Of a stretch of 6,162 nt of DNA, positions 1-5,269 are shown one piece after another. The DNA comes from JBDSTZ01 sp039927975 (GTDB taxonomy: Bacteria; Pseudomonadota; Gammaproteobacteria; Burkholderiales; Burkholderiaceae_D). The notes under the pieces are model-generated. The model was not told the origin of the DNA. It made no database searches and was given only the letters and a program-made list of their open reading frames with translations. Position numbers and translations under genes: made by a program. The stretch covers positions 1 through 6,162 of the forward strand of contig JBDSTZ010000021.1 in NCBI GenBank assembly GCA_039927975.1, given 5' to 3'. Numbering within the stretch: position 1 is the stretch's first letter; each line of letters starts with the position of its first letter.

Positions 1-124
1 GGGCGATACAGCGCGCCATCGCCGCCACGTCCTTTTCACTGAGGCACGCGGCAGAGCAGAAATCGCAGGCGTCGGCGCAGGCGTTGCAGGCATCGATGCA
101 GGCCTGGAAGTTCAATCGGTCCAT
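1..124 (-). CDS. Four-helix-bundle copper-binding (Csp/DUF326-like) protein, N-terminal part
   Basis: Reading the minus strand from an ATG at 124-122 gives 41 codons before the window edge, so the gene is partial at its 3' end. The peptide begins MDRLNFQACIDAC and has seven cysteines (residues 9, 13, 16, 20, 23, 27, 39). The first six alternate CxxxC and CxxC spacing, which puts them along one face of an amphipathic helix. This is the pattern of Csp-type copper storage proteins and the related DUF326 'four-helix bundle copper-binding' family, which bind Cu(I) through thiolates inside the bundle. There is no signal peptide or Tat motif: the cysteine helix starts at residue 9, so the protein is predicted to be cytosolic, like Csp3. 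An AAAGGAG ribosome site lies just upstream of the ATG. The gene is divergent from the arginine operon, and nothing seen links the two. Copper binding is inferred from the pattern; another metal or an Fe-S role cannot be excluded from 41 residues. Confidence 0.82.
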   Translation of the reverse strand, partial: MDRLNFQACIDACNACADACDFCSAACLSEKDVAAMARCIA

Positions 125-129
125 GAGTT

Positions 130-136
130 CTCCTTT
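130..136 (-). promoter_or_regulatory. Ribosome binding site of the Csp-like gene
   Basis: On the minus strand the sequence AAAGGAG ends 5 nt before the ATG at 124-122. This strong Shine-Dalgarno match supports that start codon, although no longer reading frame on this strand was available to compare. Confidence 0.75.
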
Positions 137-272
137 TACGGGTGCGCGGAGCGAGACTATGCGCTCAACATATCATCGACTTTATCGGGATACGCACACG
201 ATTCAGCTTGGAAAATGCAGCGCTGCGCTGCGGGACCTGGCGCATTGCCAAACGAGCAAATCTGAAAATCAC

Positions 273-288
273 TGTCGCGAATCGAAAA
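273..288 (+). promoter_or_regulatory. Candidate ArgR half-site (Pseudomonas AraC-type pattern)
   Basis: TGTCGC at 273-278 is followed, after exactly eight bases, by AA at 287-288. This equals the half-site pattern TGTCGC-N8-AA described for Pseudomonas aeruginosa ArgR, an AraC-family activator that switches on the equivalent aruCFGDB operon in response to arginine. The box ends 21 bp before the TATAAT and so covers the region where a -35 would sit, as expected for an activator touching polymerase. The second tandem half-site 21 bp upstream would start at 252, where only GC and AA (4 of 8 fixed bases) match. That the host has such an ArgR is not shown here. A single match to eight fixed bases could be chance, though an uncommon one in so short a region. 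Confidence 0.4.
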
Positions 289-309
289 GAAATTTCCCGC
301 GCGATTTTC

Positions 310-315
310 TATAAT
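310..315 (+). promoter_or_regulatory. Putative sigma-70 -10 element of the ast operon
   Basis: A perfect TATAAT lies 59 nt before the astC start. No TTGACA-like hexamer lies 16-18 bp upstream (the bases there read AAAGAAATTTCC), and there is no extended TG motif. The promoter would therefore be weak alone and likely activator-dependent. A start near A322 would give a leader of about 52 nt. This is the only strong -10 match in the intergenic region. Confidence 0.6.
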
Positions 316-325
316 GCTATCAAAC

Positions 326-348
326 GTCCGGCGGCTTTCGCGCCGGGC
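326..348 (+). other. Leader hairpin at predicted 5' end of the ast mRNA
   Basis: GTCCGGCG (326-333) can pair with CGCCGGGC (341-348), forming an 8-bp stem with one G-U pair around a 7-nt loop (GCTTTCG). If transcription starts near 322, only about four unpaired bases precede it. Such 5'-terminal stems are known to protect messages from RppH/RNase E-initiated decay (ompA is the standard example); that role is inferred. It ends 13 nt before the AAAAGGA ribosome site, so it does not mask translation of astC. No U-tract follows, so it is not a terminator. Confidence 0.4.
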
Positions 349-361
349 CGGCCCCAACACG

Positions 362-368
362 AAAAGGA
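362..368 (+). promoter_or_regulatory. Ribosome binding site deciding the astC start
   Basis: AAAAGGA ends 5 nt before the ATG at 374. The same frame is open back to another ATG at 314, but that codon overlaps the -10 hexamer, has no Shine-Dalgarno sequence and would add 20 residues (MLSNVRRLSRR...) unlike the family N-terminus. The start at 374 is therefore chosen. Confidence 0.8.
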
Positions 369-373
369 ATCCC

Positions 374-1618
374 ATGAACGCCAAGCTTGATTCGACCGCC
401 GCCACCCGCCCCGTCACCCGGCAGACCTTCGACGAAGTGCTGCTGCCCACCTACGCCCCGGCGGCGATGGTGCCGGCGCGCGCATCCGGCCTCGACCTGT
501 GGGACCAGAGCGGCAAGCATTACCTCGACTTTACCTCCGGCATCGCCACGACCAGCCTCGGCCATTGCAACCCGGCCCTGATCGAGGTGGCAAACAAGCA
601 AATGAATACCGTGTGGCACGTCGGCAACGGCTACACCAACGAACCGGTGCTGCGCCTCGGCCTCGCGCTCACTGAAGCGACCTTCGCCGACCGCGCCTTC
701 TTCGCCAATTCGGGCGCCGAAGCCAACGAGGGCGCGCTCAAACTGGCACGCAAGTACGCCCACGAAAAATTCGGTCCGCACAAGTCGCGCATCGTCTCCT
801 GCCTGTCGTCCTTCCACGGCCGCACCCTGTTCACCGTCTCGGTCGGCGGCCAGCCGAAGTACACCGAAGGCTTCGAGCCGCTGCCGCAAGAGATCAACCA
901 CATTCCGTACAACGACATCGCCGCCGCGCGCGCCGCCATTACCGACGATGTCGCCGCCGTCATCGTCGAGCCGATCCAGGGCGAGGGTGGCGTGGTCCCA
1001 GGCGACCTGGCCTACCTGAAGGCCCTGCGGGAACTGTGCGACCAGACCGGCGCCCTGCTCATTTTCGACGAAGTGCAATCTGGCGTCGGCCGCACCGGCA
1101 CCCTGTACGCCTACATGCAGACCGGCGTCACGCCGGACGTGCTCACCTCGGCCAAGGCGCTCGGCAACGGCTATCCGATCGGCGCCATGATCACCACCGA
1201 CGAGATCGGCCTGCACCTGACGCCGGGCAGCCACGGCACCACCTACGGCGGCAATCCGCTGGCCTGCGCCATCGCCCTGCACGTGATTGAAACCATCAAC
1301 GATCCGGCCTTCCTGGCCCGCGTGAAGGAAGCCAGCGCGCGGATTTTCGCCAACTGCGAACAGCTCACGGCCGACTATCCTCAGCTGTTCGGCAAGGTGC
1401 GCGGCAGCGGCCTGTTGATCGGCCTGCCGGTGGCCGACTCCTTCAAGGGCCGCTCCAAGGACTTCACCAAGAAGACTGAGGAAATGGGCCTGATGCTGCT
1501 CATCGCCGGACCCGACGTGGTGCGCCTGGCGCCGGCCCTGATCGTCTCCGACGCCCAGATCGCCGAAGCCGACCGCATCATGCGCGCCGCCGCCGACGCC
1601 ATCGTCGCCGAGCTGTAA
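374..1618 (+). CDS. astC: Succinylornithine / acetylornithine aminotransferase (AstC/AruC)
   Basis: A 414-residue class-III PLP aminotransferase, close to the roughly 406 residues usual for AstC/AruC. In the AST pathway it moves the delta-amino group of N2-succinylornithine to 2-oxoglutarate, giving N-succinylglutamate semialdehyde and glutamate in the cytosol. Landmarks visible in order are GNGYTNEP (cofactor/substrate region), NSGAEANE (112-119, PLP phosphate loop), FHGR (147-150, substrate aromatic and arginine), EPIQGEGG, IFDEVQ with D232 (PLP ring nitrogen), SAKALGNG with the Schiff-base lysine K261, and HGTTYGGNP (287-295). All are intact. The family also acts on acetylornithine (ArgD), and sequence alone separates the two poorly. 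The WHVGNGYTNEPVLRL stretch resembles AstC more than ArgD, and position as first gene of an ast operon makes AstC the better name. It is separated from aruF by an unusually long 85-nt gap with a strong hairpin, so it may be expressed at a different level from the rest. Confidence 0.94.
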   Translation: MNAKLDSTAATRPVTRQTFDEVLLPTYAPAAMVPARASGLDLWDQSGKHYLDFTSGIATTSLGHCNPALIEVANKQMNTVWHVGNGYTNEPVLRLGLALTEATFADRAFFANSGAEANEGALKLARKYAHEKFGPHKSRIVSCLSSFHGRTLFTVSVGGQPKYTEGFEPLPQEINHIPYNDIAAARAAITDDVAAVIVEPIQGEGGVVPGDLAYLKALRELCDQTGALLIFDEVQSGVGRTGTLYAYMQTGVTPDVLTSAKALGNGYPIGAMITTDEIGLHLTPGSHGTTYGGNPLACAIALHVIETINDPAFLARVKEASARIFANCEQLTADYPQLFGKVRGSGLLIGLPVADSFKGRSKDFTKKTEEMGLMLLIAGPDVVRLAPALIVSDAQIAEADRIMRAAADAIVAEL

Positions 1619-1633
1619 GCGCAGCGGTTCATT

Positions 1634-1664
1634 GCGCCGGCCGGCCACGCGTGCCGGCCGGCGC
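1634..1664 (+). repeat. Perfect 12-bp GC-only inverted repeat between astC and aruF
   Basis: GCGCCGGCCGGC (1634-1645) and GCCGGCCGGCGC (1653-1664) are exact reverse complements around a 7-nt loop CACGCGT, starting 16 nt after the astC stop. All twelve pairs are G-C, with a possible U-G pair outside. The following bases (GCTTCGCCGCGTGCTT) contain no T-run, so it is not a canonical intrinsic terminator. It could act as a partial attenuator, or as a 3' stabiliser left on an astC message after processing, either of which would raise AstC relative to downstream enzymes. Its role is inferred; the repeat itself is plain in the sequence. Confidence 0.8.
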
Positions 1665-1703
1665 GCTTCGCCGCGTGCTTGTACACCTACTGGGAGTTGA
1701 TGC

Positions 1704-2735
1704 ATGTTCGTCGTCCGTCCGGTTGAACTGTCCGATATCAGCAGCCTGGAAACCCTCGCCGCGGTGACCATGCCCGGCGTGCACACGCTGCCAAAGACGC
1801 GCGAGAAAATCGCCGCCTCGGTCGAGCGCTCGATCGCTTCCTTTGCCGCCCATGTCGACATCCCCAGCGAGGAATCCTACCTGCTGGTGCTCGAACAGGC
1901 GGGCAGCGGCGAGATCGTCGGCACCGCCGCCATCTTCGCCTCGGCCGGCTCCAACGGCACCTATTTCTCGTTCCGCAACGACGTCATCCAGCAAGTCTCG
2001 CGCGACCTCAATATCAGCCACAGCGTGCACGCGCTGACCCTGTGCTCGGAGCTCACCGCCTACTCGCAGCTGTCCGGCTTTTACGTGCGCAACCGCGCCA
2101 CCGCCGGCCTTGAAGCGGCCCTGCTGTCGCGCGCCCGCCTGCTGTTCGCCGCGTTGGCGCCGCACCGTTTCGGCGACCGCTTCTTCGTGCCGCTGGCTGG
2201 CATCACCAATGGCGAAGGGCAGTCGCCGTTCTGGGATGCGCTCGGCCGCAAGTTCTTCAAGATGGATTTTCTCGACGCTGAAAAAGTCATCGGCGGCGCC
2301 CGCAACCGCACCCTGATCGTCGAGCTCATGCCGCACTATCCGGTGTATGTGCCGCTGCTGCCCGGCGCCGCCCAGGCCGCGATGGGCCAGATCCACCCGG
2401 ACGGCGAACTGGCCTTCAACCTGCTCACCGAAGAAGGCTTCGAGGCCGACGACTACATCGACATCTTCGACGGCGGTCCGATCCTGCAAGCCCACAAGCA
2501 CGCGCTGCGCTCGTTCACCAGTTCCATGCTGCGCCGCGTGGCCGACCTCCAGCCATCGCTGTCGCAGGACGCGCTGGTCAACTACGCGGTGGCCGCCGGC
2601 AGCGAGCAGAACTTCCGCGCCATCACGCTGGCATGCCCGCCGGCCGAAACCGGCGACGTAATCCAGCTGCCGCGCGAAGCACAGAACGCGCTGATGCTGG
2701 CGCCCGGCGACGACGTCATCTGCGTCAGAATCTAA
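1704..2735 (+). CDS. aruF: Arginine N-succinyltransferase alpha subunit (AruF)
   Basis: This 343-residue protein belongs to the AstA family and acts with AruG to transfer succinyl from succinyl-CoA to the alpha-amino group of arginine, the committed AST step. Pseudomonas AruF has about the same length. Visible family motifs are SPFWDALGRKFF, ELMPHYPVYVPLLP, GQIHP with H231 (equivalent to the proposed catalytic His of AstA) and YIDIFDGGP (251-259). ELMPHYPVYVPLLP and the DGGP ending resemble alpha subunits. Aligned without gaps to AruG, residues 123-148 lack the R, G and K of the AruG segment RSGSNGK (here TAGLEAA), so the CoA phosphate-loop appears degenerate. The start has a GGGAG site 7 nt upstream; an out-of-frame ATG four bases earlier (1700) soon hits a stop. 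An 85-nt gap with a hairpin precedes it and aruG follows after 12 nt. Whether AruF alone is catalytic cannot be seen. Confidence 0.94.
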   Translation: MFVVRPVELSDISSLETLAAVTMPGVHTLPKTREKIAASVERSIASFAAHVDIPSEESYLLVLEQAGSGEIVGTAAIFASAGSNGTYFSFRNDVIQQVSRDLNISHSVHALTLCSELTAYSQLSGFYVRNRATAGLEAALLSRARLLFAALAPHRFGDRFFVPLAGITNGEGQSPFWDALGRKFFKMDFLDAEKVIGGARNRTLIVELMPHYPVYVPLLPGAAQAAMGQIHPDGELAFNLLTEEGFEADDYIDIFDGGPILQAHKHALRSFTSSMLRRVADLQPSLSQDALVNYAVAAGSEQNFRAITLACPPAETGDVIQLPREAQNALMLAPGDDVICVRI

Positions 2736-2747
2736 AGAGAGCCTGCC

Positions 2748-3785
2748 ATGCTAGTTGTCCGCGCAATCACCGACGGCGATCTCGAAGCCCTGATCGACAT
2801 GGCCAGCCAGGTCGGCACCGGCATGACCACCTTGAAGCCCGACCGCAAGATGCTCGGCCACCGGGTCGAGGTGGCGGTCGCCTCCTTCGCCCAGACCATC
2901 GCGCCCGAAGAGCGCGACTACCTGTTCGTCATGGAAGACACCAGCTGCGGCCGCATGGCCGGGGTGTGCGCCATCAAGGGCGCGGTTGGCCTCGAAGAAC
3001 CCTTCTACAACTACCGCATCGGCACCCTGGTCCATTCGAGCCGCGACCTCGACGTGTTCTCGCGCATGGACACGCTCTACCTGTCGAACGACCTGACCGG
3101 ATCGAGCGAACTGTGCTCGCTGTTCCTGCATCCAGACTACCGCAGCGGCAGCAACGGCAAGTGGCTGTCGAAAAGCCGTTTCCTGTTCATCGCCCAGTTT
3201 CCGCACCTGTTCAATGAACGCATGATCGCCGAGATGCGCGGCTTCCAGGCCGAAGATGGCAGCTCGCCGTTCTACGAGGGGCTCGGCCGCCATTTCTTCA
3301 AGATGGACTTCAACCACGTCGACGACCTCACCTCGCTCGGCAAGAAGTCCTTCATCGCCGAGCTCATGCCGCGCCAGCCGCTGTACGTCGACTACCTGCC
3401 GCACGACGCCCAGGAAGTGATCGGCAAGGTCCACCTGAGTACTGCCCCGGCGCGCAAGCTGCTCGAACAGGAAGGCATGCACTACGAAGGCTACATCGAC
3501 ATCTTCGATGCCGGACCGGTGCTGCAGGCGCGCGTGTCCGAACTGCGCGCGGTGCGCAACAGCGTGCTGCTCACTGCCGACGACGCCAGCCTGGCGCGCA
3601 GCGCCGACGAGCCGGTGCTGGTGTCGAATACCTCGCACCGCGACTTCCGCGTCATCGTCGCCAACTCGACGCCGTACGCCGGCAAGTTCGCCCTCTCGCC
3701 GGCCCAGCTGGCGCTGCTGAACTGCCAGCGCGGCGACCCCGTGCGCACGCTGCCACTAAGCGTAAGGAGAAGCACCCATGTCTGA
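2748..3785 (+). CDS. aruG: Arginine N-succinyltransferase beta subunit (AruG)
   Basis: A 345-residue AstA-family protein, partner of AruF in making N2-succinylarginine. It is closer to the single-subunit AstA of enterobacteria than AruF is: SELCSLFLHPDYR (120-132), the CoA-loop-like RSGSNGK (132-138), SKSRFLFIA (141-149), AEMRG (161-165), SPFYEGLGRHFF, FIAELMP (202-208), GKVHLSTAPA with H229, and YIDIFDAGP (249-257). L125 and H229 fall at the same numbers as the succinyl-CoA contact and proposed proton donor annotated for E. coli AstA (from memory). The two subunits share the fold and motif order throughout, consistent with descent from a tandem duplication. The ATG is preceded by AAGAGAG right after the aruF stop. 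The last eight bases overlap astD in another frame, and the astD ribosome site lies inside the aruG end, so the C-terminal residues (VRRSTHV) are partly dictated by it. Confidence 0.95.
   Translation: MLVVRAITDGDLEALIDMASQVGTGMTTLKPDRKMLGHRVEVAVASFAQTIAPEERDYLFVMEDTSCGRMAGVCAIKGAVGLEEPFYNYRIGTLVHSSRDLDVFSRMDTLYLSNDLTGSSELCSLFLHPDYRSGSNGKWLSKSRFLFIAQFPHLFNERMIAEMRGFQAEDGSSPFYEGLGRHFFKMDFNHVDDLTSLGKKSFIAELMPRQPLYVDYLPHDAQEVIGKVHLSTAPARKLLEQEGMHYEGYIDIFDAGPVLQARVSELRAVRNSVLLTADDASLARSADEPVLVSNTSHRDFRVIVANSTPYAGKFALSPAQLALLNCQRGDPVRTLPLSVRRSTHV
3763..3785 (+). promoter_or_regulatory. aruG-astD overlap with internal ribosome site (translational coupling)
   Basis: TAAGGAGA (3763-3770) is a strong Shine-Dalgarno sequence for the astD ATG at 3778, with 8 nt between GGAG and the ATG. 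The aruG stop TGA is at 3783-3785, so the genes overlap by 8 nt and ribosomes ending aruG finish on the astD start. Coupled translation is inferred from this arrangement. Confidence 0.7.
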
Positions 3786-5256
3786 ACTGAGTAATCTGAT
3801 CAACAACGACTGGCTGGCCGGCAGCGGCCCCGCCTTCGCCACCGTCGATCCGGCCACCGGCCAGCAGACCTGGTGCGCCAACGCGTCCACCGCCGCCGAC
3901 GTCGCTCGCGCAACAGGGGCCGCGCGCGCCGCCTTCACCGGCTGGGCCTTGACGCCGCTGGCCGAGCGCATCGCCGTCTGCGGCCGCTTCCGCGATCTCC
4001 TCAAGCAGCACGCCGAGGAACTCGCGCGCACCATCTCGGCCGAAGTCGGCAAACCCTTGTGGGAAGCGCGCACCGAAGTGACCGCCATGGCCAACAAGGT
4101 CGACATCTCGATCCAGGCCTACGGCGCGCGCACCGGCGAAACCGCCGCCAGGGTCGCCGACGGCAACGCCGTGCTGCGCCACCGCCCGCACGGCGTGTTC
4201 GGCGTGTTCAGCCCCTACAACTTCCCCGGCCATCTGCCCAATGGCCACATCGTGCCGGCCCTCATCGCCGGCAATACCATCGTCTTCAAGCCGAGCGAAT
4301 ACGCGCCGCGCACCGCCATCCTGACCGTCTCGCTGTGGCAGCAGGCCGGCTTGCCGGCGGGTGTGCTCAACCTCGTCAACGGCGGGCGCGACACCGGTAT
4401 CGCGCTGTCGCAAGACCCGGGACTCGACGGCGTGCTGTTCACCGGCAGTTGCCAGACCGGCGTCGCCCTGCACCGCCAGTTCGGCGGCCAGCCCGGCAAG
4501 ATGCTGGCGCTTGAAATGGGCGGCAACAACCCGCTGGTGGTCTGGGACCAAAAGGACGGCAAGGACATCGACGCCGCCGTCCATCATACGATCATGTCGG
4601 CCTTCATCTCGGCCGGCCAGCGCTGCACCTGCGCGCGCCGCCTGATCGTCCACGCCACGCCCGCCGGCGCCGCCTTCATCGCCCGCCTCGTCGAAGTGGC
4701 CGCCACGCTCACCATCGGCGCCCCGGACGCCGAGCCGCCGCCTTTCATGGGGCCGGTCGTGTCCAGTGCGGTGGCCGCGCGCCTGGTGCAGGCCCAGGCC
4801 GACATGGTCGCCAGGGGCGGCGTCAACCTGCTGCAGATGCGTCAACCCGACCCGCGGGCCGGCTTCGTCACGGCCGGCATCGTTGACGTCACCGGCGCGC
4901 AAGGCATCGCCGACGAGGAATGGTTCGGGCCCCTGCTGCAGATCATCCGCGTGGCCGATTTCGACAGCGCCATCGCGGCCGCCAACGCCACCGAATTCGG
5001 CCTGGCCGCCGCGCTGCTCTCGCCCGATCCCGCCTTGTGGGAGCGTTTCAATGTCCAGGCCCGCGCCGGCATCGTCAACTGGAACCGCCCGACCACCGGC
5101 GCCGCCAGCTCGGCGCCGTTCGGCGGCGTCGGCAAGTCCGGCAACCACCGTCCCAGCGCGTTCTACGCGGCCGACTACTGCGCCTACCCGGTCGCTTCGA
5201 TCGAGACATCCGAACTCGAGATGCCGGCCAAGCTGTCGCCCGGACTGGCCTTTTGA
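3778..5256 (+). CDS. astD: N-succinylglutamate 5-semialdehyde dehydrogenase (AstD)
   Basis: A 492-residue member of the aldehyde dehydrogenase superfamily, the expected AstD length. It oxidises N-succinylglutamate semialdehyde, the AstC product, to N-succinylglutamate with NAD+ in the cytosol. Catalytic and cofactor motifs are intact: SPYNFPGHLPNG with oxyanion-hole N148, VFKPSE with K171 (cofactor ribose), FTGS (221-224) in the Rossmann region, LALEMGG with general base E246, GQRCTC with nucleophile C283, and EEWFGP with E381. The LALEMGGNNP plus GQRCTCARR pairing resembles AstD rather than other ALDH families, and the operon settles the substrate. The spacing from E246 to C283 is 37 residues; E. 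coli AstD as I recall it has 34, so a three-residue insertion seems to lie around WDQKDGKDID. The neighbours are coupled: it overlaps aruG by 8 nt and is followed by astB after 13 nt. Confidence 0.95.
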   Translation: MSELSNLINNDWLAGSGPAFATVDPATGQQTWCANASTAADVARATGAARAAFTGWALTPLAERIAVCGRFRDLLKQHAEELARTISAEVGKPLWEARTEVTAMANKVDISIQAYGARTGETAARVADGNAVLRHRPHGVFGVFSPYNFPGHLPNGHIVPALIAGNTIVFKPSEYAPRTAILTVSLWQQAGLPAGVLNLVNGGRDTGIALSQDPGLDGVLFTGSCQTGVALHRQFGGQPGKMLALEMGGNNPLVVWDQKDGKDIDAAVHHTIMSAFISAGQRCTCARRLIVHATPAGAAFIARLVEVAATLTIGAPDAEPPPFMGPVVSSAVAARLVQAQADMVARGGVNLLQMRQPDPRAGFVTAGIVDVTGAQGIADEEWFGPLLQIIRVADFDSAIAAANATEFGLAAALLSPDPALWERFNVQARAGIVNWNRPTTGAASSAPFGGVGKSGNHRPSAFYAADYCAYPVASIETSELEMPAKLSPGLAF

Positions 5257-5269
5257 GCGGGGACGCCTG

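Larger units (their letters stand above)
125..373. other. Divergent intergenic region, Csp-like gene / ast operon
   Basis: This 249-nt region separates two divergent genes and is visibly richer in A/T than the coding DNA, especially at 255-315. The astC side holds a TATAAT, an ArgR-like half-site and a leader hairpin, listed separately. The middle contains a perfect 10-bp palindrome GCAGCGCTGC (217-226) and a spaced inverted repeat GAAAATC (264-270) / GATTTTC (303-309) that flanks the ArgR-like box; neither is assigned a function. On the minus strand TATGTT (172-167) is the closest -10-like hexamer for the Csp-like gene but has no convincing -35. No tRNA, small RNA or credible small gene was recognised; short open frames here lack ribosome sites and family resemblance. 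Confidence 0.6.

Noticed and set aside
209..223. Sigma-54 promoter (GG-N10-GC spacing in TGGAAAATGCAGCGC)
   Set aside because: Only TGG, one A and the terminal GC fit the TGGCACG-N4-TTGC consensus; both the CACG and the TTGC blocks are poor, so it is within chance.
314..316. Upstream ATG as astC start
   Set aside because: It overlaps the TATAAT, lacks a Shine-Dalgarno sequence and adds residues unlike the family; ATG 374 has a good site.
84..390. Short plus-strand open frames in the astC upstream region
   Set aside because: They have no ribosome sites and no recognisable sequence, and they overlap the start of the Csp-like gene or the promoter region and the astC start.
1634..1680. Rho-independent terminator after astC
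   Set aside because: The stem is strong, but no T-run follows, and the pathway genes continue in the same direction. It is recorded as an inverted repeat instead.
320..1861. 513-codon open frame on the minus strand opposite astC
   Set aside because: It is antisense to a clearly recognisable aminotransferase. GC-rich third positions remove stops from the opposite strand, and its translation is low-complexity G/A/R/V-rich with no family resemblance.
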